Below are positions 1 to 9,159 of a DNA stretch of 64,000 nucleotides, in pieces; the stretch's first letter is position 1, and each line of letters starts with the position of its first letter. Both the position numbers and the translations under genes were made by a program. Source of the DNA: Collinsella tanakaei (GTDB lineage: Bacteria > Actinomycetota > Coriobacteriia > Coriobacteriales > Coriobacteriaceae); assembly GCF_016902615.1 (NCBI RefSeq), contig NZ_JACJMB010000002.1, forward strand, positions 101,932 to 165,931, in the 5' to 3' direction. The notes below the pieces were generated by a model. That model had not been told where the DNA came from. It ran no database searches and saw only the letters and a program-made list of their open reading frames with translations.

Positions 1-1311
1 CCCTGGCAGGAGCCGAGCCCGGGCCTGACCGAGTACAAGCAGGTCATCTGCCCGGTCCGCGTCTCTATCGACGCGGACGCCGGCATGCTCACCGTGACGA
101 ACAAGCGCTGGTTCACGGACCTCTCCGATATCCGCATCGTGCTCGAGACGCTGGTCGACGGCGACCCGGTCGCCTCCGCCGAGGTGGTGCCGGGTGCGGT
201 GGCCCCCGGCGAGAGCACGACCGTGCCGGTCGAGGTGGCGGCTGCCGCCTGCGGCGAGACCCTGCTTACGGCACGCGTGTACACGACCGAGGCCAAGCCC
301 TGGTGCGAGCCCATGTACCAGATCGGCGTCTACCAGTTCGCCGTCGCCGCCGCCGCGCACCCCGCCATCGAGGTGCCCGCAGCGGCCGCTCCCGCGGTCG
401 AGGAGGGCGAGCTCGAGCTCACCGTCTCGACGGCCGGCAGCTCCCTTGTGTTCGACCTCGCATCCGGCGAGATCCGCGAGTGGCGCTCCTGCGGCCGCGC
501 GGTGCTGGCCGCGCCCATCACGGTGGGCTTCTGGCACCCGCTCGTCGACAACCACCAGCAGGAGTTCGACTCCATCTGGCAGGGGAACTTCATCAACGTC
601 ATGCAGACGTCGACGCGTTCGGTGACGTGGCATCGCGAGGGTCCCGCCGTGGTGGTCGAGGTCGCCCAGCGCATCGCCCCTCCGGTGCACGCCTTCGGCA
701 TGCACTGCACGCTCGTGTACACCATCTGGCCGAGCGGTCGCGTCGACCTCGCGGTCGCCGGTGAGCCCTATGGCGACTACTGCGACATCATCCCGCGCAT
801 CGGCGTCTCCTTCGAGGTCCCCGGTGCCGACCGCACCGTCGAGTGGTACGGCCACGGCCCGGGCGAGAACTACCCCGATTCGCTCAGGGCCAACCCCGTC
901 GGGCATTACCGCGCCCAGGTGGACGACATGTTCACGCCCTACGTCTTCCCGCAGGACTGCGCGAACCGCGAGGGCGTCCGCTGGGTCGCCCTGCGCTCGA
1001 GCCACGGTGACGGCCTCATGGTGACGCGCCCGGTGGGCACCGATCCCTCCGCCAGCCCCTTCTCGTTCTCCGCATGGCCCTACACCTGCGAGGACATCGA
1101 CGATGCCCGCCATTCGTGCGACCTTGTGCCGCGCGACACCGTGACGGTGAACATCAACGACCGGGTGCTCGGTCTTGGATCCAACTCGTGGGGTTCCGAG
1201 GTGCTCGATTCGTATCGTATCCGCTTCGAGCGCTTCGCCTTCGCGTTCTCGCTGCGCCCGCTGGCGTCTGCCGACCTTGCGGCCGCGCTCGCCCCGATCA
1301 AGGAGGTTTAA
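1..1311 (+). CDS. Beta-galactosidase (GH2, LacZ/EbgA type), C-terminal part
   Basis: This open frame enters from the left edge, so only the last 436 residues are present. They cover the end of the Ig-like domain and the LacZ small-chain domain (Bgal_small_N). Typical landmarks are a Trp-rich stretch (FWHPLVDN), GHGPGENYPD near residue 290, the PYVFPQDCANR block near residue 315, and SWGSEVL close to the end. The enzyme hydrolyses beta-galactosides such as lactose in the cytoplasm. The catalytic TIM barrel lies outside the window. The stop is followed after two bases by the start of an EbgC-like gene, which suggests a heteromeric EbgA/EbgC-type enzyme. The first in-window ATG (position 85) is internal and is not the real start. 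Confidence 0.9.
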   Translation, partial: PWQEPSPGLTEYKQVICPVRVSIDADAGMLTVTNKRWFTDLSDIRIVLETLVDGDPVASAEVVPGAVAPGESTTVPVEVAAAACGETLLTARVYTTEAKPWCEPMYQIGVYQFAVAAAAHPAIEVPAAAAPAVEEGELELTVSTAGSSLVFDLASGEIREWRSCGRAVLAAPITVGFWHPLVDNHQQEFDSIWQGNFINVMQTSTRSVTWHREGPAVVVEVAQRIAPPVHAFGMHCTLVYTIWPSGRVDLAVAGEPYGDYCDIIPRIGVSFEVPGADRTVEWYGHGPGENYPDSLRANPVGHYRAQVDDMFTPYVFPQDCANREGVRWVALRSSHGDGLMVTRPVGTDPSASPFSFSAWPYTCEDIDDARHSCDLVPRDTVTVNINDRVLGLGSNSWGSEVLDSYRIRFERFAFAFSLRPLASADLAAALAPIKEV

Positions 1312-1313
1312 GC

Positions 1314-1769
1314 ATGCACGTGTATGAGACGCGCGCCCGCCTCGACGCCGAGCTGGGCCATGTCAAGAAGTGGATGCGCGTGGGCCAGGCGCTCGATATC
1401 GCGCCGACGCTCCTGCGCGACGTCGCGTACTCCATCGGCGACTCGCTGACCTACTGGTGGGACCGCACGCCCGCCGTCGCGACGCCCGACATGGTGGGCA
1501 GCCGGCGCTACCTGAGCGTGCTCGCCCCGATCGACGGTAGCGCCCAGGTCGTCGTGGCTCCCAAGGCGGAGCTTTCGCAGACCGTCGCCTACAGCGACCT
1601 GGACGATCGCGAGCGCTTCGAAGCCGTCGACACCCCGGTCGTCACGGTGCCCGCCGGCGGCGTGCTCGTGATGGACGAGGACGAGGCGTTCCGCGCGCTT
1701 CCCGATCCCGACGTCGCCGTCGTGGTGGTGCGCGTCACCGTCGAGGGATACAGCTTCCCCAACAAATAA
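1314..1769 (+). CDS. ebgC: YhcH/YjgK/YiaL-family protein, EbgC-like beta-galactosidase partner
   Basis: A 151-residue cupin-like protein of the DUF386 (YhcH/EbgC) family. In E. coli, EbgC is the small subunit required for full activity of the EbgA beta-galactosidase, and other members act on sialic acid or act as mutarotases. Coupling to the GH2 gene two bases upstream favours the EbgC role. AGGAGG at 1301-1306 is well placed for the ATG at 1314 and lies inside the end of the upstream gene. The central part (ERFEAVDTPVVTVPAGGVLV) has the family's proline/glycine-rich beta-barrel look. A longer frame reading in from 1074 is not needed. Confidence 0.85.
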   Translation: MHVYETRARLDAELGHVKKWMRVGQALDIAPTLLRDVAYSIGDSLTYWWDRTPAVATPDMVGSRRYLSVLAPIDGSAQVVVAPKAELSQTVAYSDLDDRERFEAVDTPVVTVPAGGVLVMDEDEAFRALPDPDVAVVVVRVTVEGYSFPNK

Positions 1770-1777
1770 GGTACCGT

Positions 1778-1850
1778 GCGCCTGCGCCCTCGCACGATTG
1801 AGCCCGGCTGGGGCGCAGGCGTCTGAAGGATGCTGGATCGAACGTCCAGC
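1778..1850 (+). other. Two hairpins between ebgC and the permease gene
   Basis: A 10-bp stem (GCCTGCGCCC 1780-1789 with GGGCGCAGGC 1811-1820) is followed by a 6-bp stem (GCTGGA 1832-1837 with TCCAGC 1845-1850). Neither has a U-run, so these are not classical intrinsic terminators. They may be a mRNA processing or partial-attenuation region ahead of the permease RBS (GAGGAG at 1861-1866). Confidence 0.5.
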
Positions 1851-1863
1851 ACGTAAATTGTGA

Positions 1864-3339
<1,476 letters not shown>

Positions 3340-3366
3340 TCCGACAGCTTGCCATACCTCTCTGAC

Positions 3367-3403
3367 AGGCGGCGGCCCCCATGGCGCGGGGCCGCCGCCT
3401 TTT
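3367..3403 (+). terminator. Rho-independent terminator after the APC permease
   Basis: A 13-bp GC-rich stem (AGGCGGCGGCCCC at 3367-3379 with GGGGCCGCCGCCT at 3388-3400) is followed directly by TTTT. Confidence 0.9.
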
Positions 3404-3410
3404 CGCATGA

Positions 3411-3446
3411 AGCGGGCCGGAAACCCTTTTTGGGTCCGGCCCGCTT
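3411..3446 (-). terminator. Hairpin downstream of the coiled-coil hydrolase gene
   Basis: AGCGGGCCGGA (3411-3421) pairs with CCGGCCCGCT (3436-3445), and an inner AACCC/GGGT extends the stem. It lies downstream of the minus-strand gene ending at 3524, back-to-back with the plus-strand terminator. Each could stop transcription arriving from the convergent gene. Confidence 0.6.
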
Positions 3447-3523
3447 CCCTGATGGTCGATGTGAGGTCCGCCCGCGATGCGCGAGTCGGGTATGGGGTTG
3501 CCCCGCGCATCGCGCACCGGGTG

Positions 3524-4807
3524 TCAGCGGCCCTCGAGGCTGACGCCGTTTGCCCAGCCCCAGCGCGGGGTGGAGGTGGCGCCGTAGTAGGAGATCCACT
3601 CGTCGACGTCGATCGTGCGGATGTAGCCGATGTTGTCGCGCACGATGTTGTCGCCCACGTAGATGCCCACGTGACCGTAGATGCGGCCGGCGGAGGTGTG
3701 CGGGTGCGTGGGCACGGCGATGATCATGCCCACCTTGAGGTTCGCCTTGTTCGAGCTCGTGCAGAAGTTCGCGTACATGTCGTCAGCGTTGCCCGGTACG
3801 TTGCCGAAGCCCGCGCGCTCGAACACGTCGGACACCCACCAGGCGCACAGGCCGGCGCCGGGTGAGGGCGTGCTGTAGGCGTAGTCGACGATGCGCTGCT
3901 GTGCGGTGCCGGCGTTGATGGCGCTCTGGCCGCTGCCGGGAATCGATGTCGTGCCACCGCTGCTCGCCGCGGCCTGCTCCGCGAGCTTGCGGGCCTCTTC
4001 CTCCTGGCGGGCTGCCTCGAGGATCTCGGCATCGCGCTTGGCCATGAGGTCCTTCACGTCCTGGCTGAGGCCGTCGAGGATCTTCTGTACCTCGTCCTTC
4101 TTGGCCTTCATGTCATCGAGCTGCTGGACCTGCGTGGCCTTCAGCCCCTCGAGCTCGGAGCGCTGGCTCTCGAGCTCGGTCTTCTGCTGCTCGAGCTCGG
4201 TCTTCTGCTGCTCGAGCGCGGCCTTCTGGGCGGCAAGCTCGTCCTGGATGCGGTGAACCTCGTCGATGGCCTCCTTATCGCTTTGGTTGACCTTGTCGAT
4301 GTAGTGGGCCTTCGAGATGAGCTCATCAAACGACTCGGAGGACAGAAGCAGCGAGATGGCAGTGTTACCGCCCGACTTGTAGCTCGTTACGACGCGGCGG
4401 GAGAGCTCCTCCTGCTTGTCGCCGAGTTCCTCCTGCTTCTCCTCGATGTCGTCTTGGGTCTCGTCGATGCTGTCTTGGGTGTCATCGATGTTCGTCTGGG
4501 TGTCATCGATTTGACCCTGGACGTTCTCGATCTTGCCCATGGTGTCATCGAGCTGGACCGAGAGGTCCTCGAACTGGTAGGAGATGTCATCGAGCTGCGC
4601 CTGGGCCTCATCGAGCTGCTGCTGCGCTTTCTCGAGGGCCTCGGTCGTCTCTTTCGTCGCCTCGGCGGCGCGCGCCTGCGCGGGCAGGGCGATGAGCGCG
4701 GCGGCCCCGGCGAGTGCGGCGCCGAGGGCAGCGCGTCGCGTGAGCAGGGGGGTGCGGGCGGAATCTATAGCGCTGTGCTGCGGGTTCGAAAAGAAATGTT
4801 GTGACAT
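3524..4807 (-). CDS. Secreted coiled-coil peptidoglycan hydrolase-like protein (PcsB-like N-terminus, NlpC/P60/CHAP-type C-terminus)
   Basis: 427 residues. The N-terminus carries positively charged residues, a hydrophobic core (ALGAALAGAAALIALPAQA) and an AxA site, which together read as a signal peptide (about residues 1-48). Residues ~50-275 are one long coiled coil built from 7-residue units (DDTQ/IDDTQ and EQQKTEL repeats), as in PcsB/RipC-type exported proteins. The last ~130 residues form a Cys-His hydrolase domain: GLCAWWVSDVF contains the candidate nucleophile Cys, and YGHVGIYVG the His. The likely role is cell-wall cleavage during division or daughter separation. GGAG five bases upstream supports the ATG start. 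It could be a CHAP or a divergent NlpC/P60 domain; the sequence alone does not separate these well. Confidence 0.85.
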   Translation of the reverse strand: MSQHFFSNPQHSAIDSARTPLLTRRAALGAALAGAAALIALPAQARAAEATKETTEALEKAQQQLDEAQAQLDDISYQFEDLSVQLDDTMGKIENVQGQIDDTQTNIDDTQDSIDETQDDIEEKQEELGDKQEELSRRVVTSYKSGGNTAISLLLSSESFDELISKAHYIDKVNQSDKEAIDEVHRIQDELAAQKAALEQQKTELEQQKTELESQRSELEGLKATQVQQLDDMKAKKDEVQKILDGLSQDVKDLMAKRDAEILEAARQEEEARKLAEQAAASSGGTTSIPGSGQSAINAGTAQQRIVDYAYSTPSPGAGLCAWWVSDVFERAGFGNVPGNADDMYANFCTSSNKANLKVGMIIAVPTHPHTSAGRIYGHVGIYVGDNIVRDNIGYIRTIDVDEWISYYGATSTPRWGWANGVSLEGR

Positions 4808-5173
4808 ACAGGCTCCGTTTGTGTTGTATGTATATGTCGATCAACGTGTATGTAGGTGTAAGGATACCGCAGTTGCAGGGCTGCGGCTCGATTTTCACAA
4901 CCAGTCGACGGTCTCTTAACGTTGGGCAGATGTCGGAGGGCATCCAACAGAGCGCCGCTCGCCCTTCAAGCCACGAGAGGTGCCCACTTTCAGTACTTTT
5001 TAGCGGAGCCCAATCGTACACTTTAGCAAGATAAAGCACTTAACTGGGCAAACAATGCTGGTTTTCAGCCGGATCAGCGTCGCTTTTTGGAGGGTGGCGA
5101 AAAAAGTACTGAAAGTAGGCACCCTTCGATTTCACTGGGGCGCACAGGGCGGTTGATGGCGGCCGCCAGGCAC
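4808..5173. other. 366-bp gene-free interval with promoter region and an inverted-repeat element
   Basis: No gene is seen. The right part of the 3524-4807 gene's upstream DNA is AT-richer than its surroundings and contains two TACATACA copies on the minus strand, in an area suitable for its promoter. From 4979 to 5123 it contains the terminal-inverted-repeat element described separately, just beyond the 3' end of the ECF gene. Confidence 0.6.
4979..5123. repeat. MITE-like element copy A, 145 bp with 23-bp terminal inverted repeats
   Basis: The left end (4979-5001) reads GGTGCCCACTTTCAGTAC then TTTTT. The right end (5101-5123) is its reverse complement with a single mismatch. The interior has no coding capacity. 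A second element of almost the same length with the same core end (CACTTTCAGTAC) lies at 55741-55889. No clear target-site duplication is visible. Confidence 0.75.
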
Positions 5174-7852
5174 CTACATGAGAGATAAAACGGTTAAAGC
5201 GGCCAAATAAACAAGGCTGATGGCGATAGCGGCTCGGTCGCGGCCCTCGAGGCGCAGGCGGTGCCAACTCGTGCGGTGCTCGTCGCCGGTATAGCAGCGC
5301 GCGTCCATGGCGCGGCCCAGGTGCTCGGCATGGCGGAGGGTGCTCGTGAACAAGGGCGTCGCCATCGGTATGCAGGCGCGGACGAAGGCGAGGGGGCCGC
5401 GCCCCGAAAGCCCTGCGCCGCGCGCCGTTTGGGCGTCCGCGATGTCTCGTGCGTCGCGCGCGAGGATCGGTACGAAGCGCAGCGCGATGGAGATCGCCAT
5501 GGCTGCCTCGCCGGTCTGGATGCCAAAACGCGAGAGCGGCGACAGAAGTGAGCGCAGGCCGTCGGCGATCGCGATGGGGGTCGTCGTGAGTACGAGCAGC
5601 GTGCCGGCGACAAACATGAGCAGGAAGCGGACGGAATAGAGAACGGCCGCGTCGGCGCCGTCGGCATGGATGGCGATGGGTCCCCAAGAGGCGAGCAGCT
5701 CCCCGCCGTCGATGGTCAGCAGGTTCACAAGTGCACTGATGGCAAGCACCAGCAGGAGCGGACGAAGTTGCCGGATGAGGGCGACAGGCGGAATGCGGGC
5801 GATAAGGCAGAGGCCCACGACCGCCGTGGCCGCAAGCACGAGGGCCGCTACGCCCTGGGCGGCAAGACAGCTTGCCATGAACACGAGTACGCCGCCGACC
5901 TTCACACGCGGGTCGAGCAGATGGATGGGGGAGCGCGCGCCGATGACACGGCCGCGGTTTGCCAAGGGTCCGCGGGCGGGAGCAGCTGTATCGGGTTTAT
6001 CGGGGCGCGCGGGGTCCGCGGGCGCGGTTTGCCTTGCCAGGATAGGGCGTTCGCATCGAGCGGTTGCATCAAGGCGCCCGTTTGCGGTCGTGAGCTGTGC
6101 CAGTTCGCGAGCCAGCTCATCGCGCGTATAGGCGCGGACGGGAACTCCGACGCCGTAAGCGGCGAGCCGGCTGGCGAAGGAGCGCGTGCGGGGCATGCCG
6201 AGCGCAAGGCCGCCATCTGCGCCATCCGTTATGTGCGGATTGCCGAACACCTCGTCGGGTGTACCGAGTGCGACAAGCTGCCCTGCATCGAGGACGGCGA
6301 TGGCGTCGGCGAGCTCTGCCGCGTCGTCCATATCGTGCGTGATGAGCAGGATGGTCCTGCCCTCCGCGCGCAGCTCGCGGACGAGCGCGCGAAACCGCTC
6401 GTGTGCCCTGGCATCGAGGCCCGCGCCGGGCTCGTCGAGAACGAGGACCTGCTGGTCCATGGCGAGCACGCCGGCGAGAGCGACCGTGCGGCGCTCGCCT
6501 CCCGAGAGCTGGTGGGGCGAGCGGTCGAGGAGCCGCGCGGGGTCGTGGGCGCCGCTGCGCGCGAGCGCCCGGAGCGCAAGCTCCTCGATATCGTGCTCGG
6601 CGAACCCGAGGTTGCGCGGTCCGAAGGCGATGTCGTCGGCGACGGTCGCGGCGAAGAGCTGCCGTTCGGGAAACTGCCCGACGTAGCCCACCGCCGAGCG
6701 TACCGCGGTCCGTGCCGCGCGTTCCGCGGTGTCGGCACCGTTTGCGATGACGTGGCCCGTATCGGGAATCTTCAGGGCGCAGGCGAGCGCGGCGACGGTC
6801 GACTTGCCCGCGCCAGTGTGCCCGATCAGGGCGGTGACGGTTCCGGGCGCGAGCGCGAAGGACACGTCGTGCACTGCGCAGGACGCAGTACCGCTCGCGG
6901 GCCGGGTACCCACGCGGTAGCGAAACGAGACATGGTCGAAGACGAGGGAAGGGGCGCTGTGCTCGCTGTGGGCTTCGCGCTCGGTAACGGCCGTCGCCTG
7001 CTGTGAGGTGCCGTCGCTCAGCATGCGCGCGAGCGCGTCAGCCAGGGTATCGTCGCTGCTGCAGGGGGGCACGGCAAGGCCGCGCTCGCGCAGGCGACAG
7101 GAAAGGTCGAGCGCGAACGGCAGCTCGATGCCGAGCTCGCGCAGCGTGTCCGCATCCCCCGCAAGCGCATCGGGCATGCCCTCCCAGGCGATGCGGCCGG
7201 CGTGCAGGGCGATGACGCGGTCGGCGCGCAGGGCGTGGACGATCGTATGGGTGACGTGGACGACGGCGATGCCGTGGGCGTTCAGGTGCTCTATGGCGCG
7301 CATCACCAGGTCGCTTCCGGCCCGATCGAGCATGGCGCACGGCTCGTCAAGTATCAGGACCTGCGGTTGCATCGCGAGCGCGCCGGCGATGGCCACGCAT
7401 TGGCGCTGACCGCCGGAAAGCGTCGCCGGGTCTCTTCCGGCAAGGTGCGCGATGCCGAGTTGCTCGAGCGCGTTTCGTACGCGTGCGGTGATCTCGCCGC
7501 GGGGAAGCCCGAGGTTCTCCGGTCCGAACGCTACATCGTCGGCCACGACGCTCGTGACCAGCTGGTCGTCGGGGTCCTGGAACACGGCGGCGACCATGCG
7601 CCGGGCCTCAAGCGTGCGCGCGGGCTCACGCACCGGGTCGATCCCGCCGATGAGCGCCCGTCCCGCAGTCGGCTTCAACAAGACGCTCAGGAGCTGTACC
7701 AAGGTTGATTTACCCGAACCGTTGCCGCCCACGATGCACACGTGCTCGCCGGGATAGACGGCAAGCGAGACCTCGCTCAGTGCGGTCTCTGTCGCCTGAG
7801 CATAGGAGAAGCTTACGCCATCGAGGCTGATGAGGGGTGCGGGTGGTGTCAC
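5174..7852 (-). CDS. Fused ECF transporter energy-coupling module: EcfA-EcfA-EcfT in one polypeptide
   Basis: 892 residues. The first ABC ATPase (about 1-280) has Walker A GGNGSGKST (42-50), signature LSGGQRQ and Walker B VLILDEP. The second (about 295-570) has Walker A GHTGAGKST near 342, LSGGERR and VLVLDEP. After a linker, residues ~632-892 are a complete EcfT membrane protein with several hydrophobic segments and the two coupling-helix motifs TARGAG and DARCY. ECF modules import vitamins or metals by docking with substrate-specific S components. No S component is encoded here, so a group II arrangement with S genes elsewhere is likely. A consensus promoter lies at 7922-7949. The three parts are separate proteins in most bacteria, so the three-way fusion is the odd feature. 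No frameshift or stop separates the parts. Confidence 0.9.
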   Translation of the reverse strand: MTPPAPLISLDGVSFSYAQATETALSEVSLAVYPGEHVCIVGGNGSGKSTLVQLLSVLLKPTAGRALIGGIDPVREPARTLEARRMVAAVFQDPDDQLVTSVVADDVAFGPENLGLPRGEITARVRNALEQLGIAHLAGRDPATLSGGQRQCVAIAGALAMQPQVLILDEPCAMLDRAGSDLVMRAIEHLNAHGIAVVHVTHTIVHALRADRVIALHAGRIAWEGMPDALAGDADTLRELGIELPFALDLSCRLRERGLAVPPCSSDDTLADALARMLSDGTSQQATAVTEREAHSEHSAPSLVFDHVSFRYRVGTRPASGTASCAVHDVSFALAPGTVTALIGHTGAGKSTVAALACALKIPDTGHVIANGADTAERAARTAVRSAVGYVGQFPERQLFAATVADDIAFGPRNLGFAEHDIEELALRALARSGAHDPARLLDRSPHQLSGGERRTVALAGVLAMDQQVLVLDEPGAGLDARAHERFRALVRELRAEGRTILLITHDMDDAAELADAIAVLDAGQLVALGTPDEVFGNPHITDGADGGLALGMPRTRSFASRLAAYGVGVPVRAYTRDELARELAQLTTANGRLDATARCERPILARQTAPADPARPDKPDTAAPARGPLANRGRVIGARSPIHLLDPRVKVGGVLVFMASCLAAQGVAALVLAATAVVGLCLIARIPPVALIRQLRPLLLVLAISALVNLLTIDGGELLASWGPIAIHADGADAAVLYSVRFLLMFVAGTLLVLTTTPIAIADGLRSLLSPLSRFGIQTGEAAMAISIALRFVPILARDARDIADAQTARGAGLSGRGPLAFVRACIPMATPLFTSTLRHAEHLGRAMDARCYTGDEHRTSWHRLRLEGRDRAAIAISLVYLAALTVLSLM

Positions 7853-7921
7853 GGCAGCGTGTTCCTTGCGATCCGAACGGGGGCGCCCGCGCCAGCTTGG
7901 ACGCCGAGAGAATCGGTTGCC

Positions 7922-7949
7922 ACTATAGCGTGACCGGGTTTGTTGTCAA
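7922..7949 (-). promoter_or_regulatory. Consensus sigma-70 promoter for the ECF gene
   Basis: On the minus strand, -35 TTGACA (7949-7944) and -10 TATAGT (7927-7922) are separated by 16 bp. The start codon lies about 70 bp downstream. Confidence 0.75.
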
Positions 7950-7985
7950 CGCGCACGCTTGCGCGTGAGCGCGGGGCGCATGGGG

Positions 7986-8008
7986 TATAGTCAACCCAGT
8001 ATGTTGAC
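7986..8008 (+). promoter_or_regulatory. -10 box and GTCAAC/GTTGAC inverted repeat upstream of murB
   Basis: TATAGT at 7986-7991 could be the murB -10 box; no good -35 is visible. It overlaps a perfect 6-bp inverted repeat, GTCAAC (7990-7995) and GTTGAC (8003-8008). A related GTTGTCAAC sits in the divergent ECF promoter at 7942-7950. A shared repressor is possible but not shown. Confidence 0.4.
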
Positions 8009-8034
8009 CGGATCCAAGACAAGGCGGTTCTGCC

Positions 8035-8994
8035 ATGCATGAATACGATGGTATCAGCGACGAGGTGCTCTGCGCGCTCGGTGCGGACGCGGGGGAGGAC
8101 AACGTCGCCCTGTTCGAGCCCATGAGCGCACACACGACCTTCAAGATCGGTGGCCCCGCCGACGTCGTCGTGACACCGACGAGCACGACTGACGCGGCCG
8201 CGGTGCTCGACACCTGCGCGCGGGCGGGGGTTCCCGTGACCGTGGTGGGCAACGGGTCCGACCTGCTCGTGGGCGATCGCGGTATCCGCGGCGTGGTCGT
8301 GCTTTTGCGCGAGAACCTGAGCGCGGTAGGCGTCGAGGGCACGCGGGTGCGCGCCGAGGCGGGTGCGTTGCTGCGCGATGTCGCGCTTGCCGCCGCCGAC
8401 GCGGAGCTGACCGGCATGGAGCCGCTCTGGGGCATCCCCGCTACCGTGGGCGGCGCCTGCCACATGAACGCCGGCGCCTACGATGCGGCGTGCGCGGACG
8501 TGCTCGAGTCCGTCGAGGCGTACGTGCCGGGAGATCTGGCACCTGATGGGAGCCGTGGCCGCGGCTTCGTGCGCACGTTTTCGGTTGAGGACCTGCACAT
8601 GGGGTACCGAAAGAGCCGCGTGCACGACGAGGGCCTCATCGTCCTTTCGGCAACCTTCGCGCTCGCGCCCGGCAACAGCCGGATGATCCGCGCCGCGATG
8701 GATGACTACCGGAACCGTCGCGAGGAGAAGCAGCCGCTCGAGATGCCGAGCGCCGGGTCCACGTTCAAGCGCCCCCAGGGGCACTTCGCCGGCAAGCTCA
8801 TCATGGATGCGGGTCTGCGCGGGTACCGCATCGGCGGCGCGCAGGTCTCCGAGAAGCACTGCGGCTTCGTGGTGAATACCGGCAACGCCACGGCAGCCGA
8901 CGTCAACGCGCTCATCGAGCACGTGCAGGATGAGGTGAAGCGGCAGTTCGGCGTCGAGCTCGAACCGGAGGTTCTGCGCGTCGGGCAGTTCTAG
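8035..8994 (+). CDS. murB: UDP-N-acetylenolpyruvoylglucosamine reductase
   Basis: A 319-residue FAD/NADPH enzyme that reduces UDP-GlcNAc-enolpyruvate to UDP-MurNAc in cytoplasmic peptidoglycan precursor synthesis. Family motifs in order: TTFKIGGPADVVV (~37), VVGNGSDLLVGDRGIRGVV (~76), GIPATVGGACHMNAGAYD (~134), YRKSRVH, then SAGSTFKRPQGHFAGKLI carrying the catalytic Ser, and the terminal ELEPEVLRVG with the conserved Glu. The length and motif order fit a complete enzyme. The gene stands alone and is divergent from the ECF gene. Confidence 0.96.
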   Translation: MHEYDGISDEVLCALGADAGEDNVALFEPMSAHTTFKIGGPADVVVTPTSTTDAAAVLDTCARAGVPVTVVGNGSDLLVGDRGIRGVVVLLRENLSAVGVEGTRVRAEAGALLRDVALAAADAELTGMEPLWGIPATVGGACHMNAGAYDAACADVLESVEAYVPGDLAPDGSRGRGFVRTFSVEDLHMGYRKSRVHDEGLIVLSATFALAPGNSRMIRAAMDDYRNRREEKQPLEMPSAGSTFKRPQGHFAGKLIMDAGLRGYRIGGAQVSEKHCGFVVNTGNATAADVNALIEHVQDEVKRQFGVELEPEVLRVGQF

Positions 8995-9098
8995 GCCATC
9001 GCTAATCGAGCCCGTTCGCGGCCGGGATCTGCGCGAGAGGCGCCCGCGAGCTCAGAGCGCGCGGGCGGCGGTAGGACGTGCGATCGTGATACGAAAAA

Positions 9099-9131
9099 CG
9101 AGGGGGCACCGGTCAAACCGATGCCCCCTCG
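9099..9131 (-). terminator. Terminator of the kinase/cell-wall operon
   Basis: A 15-bp stem with one mismatch (9099-9113 with 9117-9131). On the minus strand it is followed by a T-run (plus-strand AAAAA at 9094-9098). It lies 30 bases past the pknB stop and faces the convergent murB. Confidence 0.85.
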
Positions 9132-9159
9132 CTCATAGCTGTTGGCTTGTGTTGCAGGC

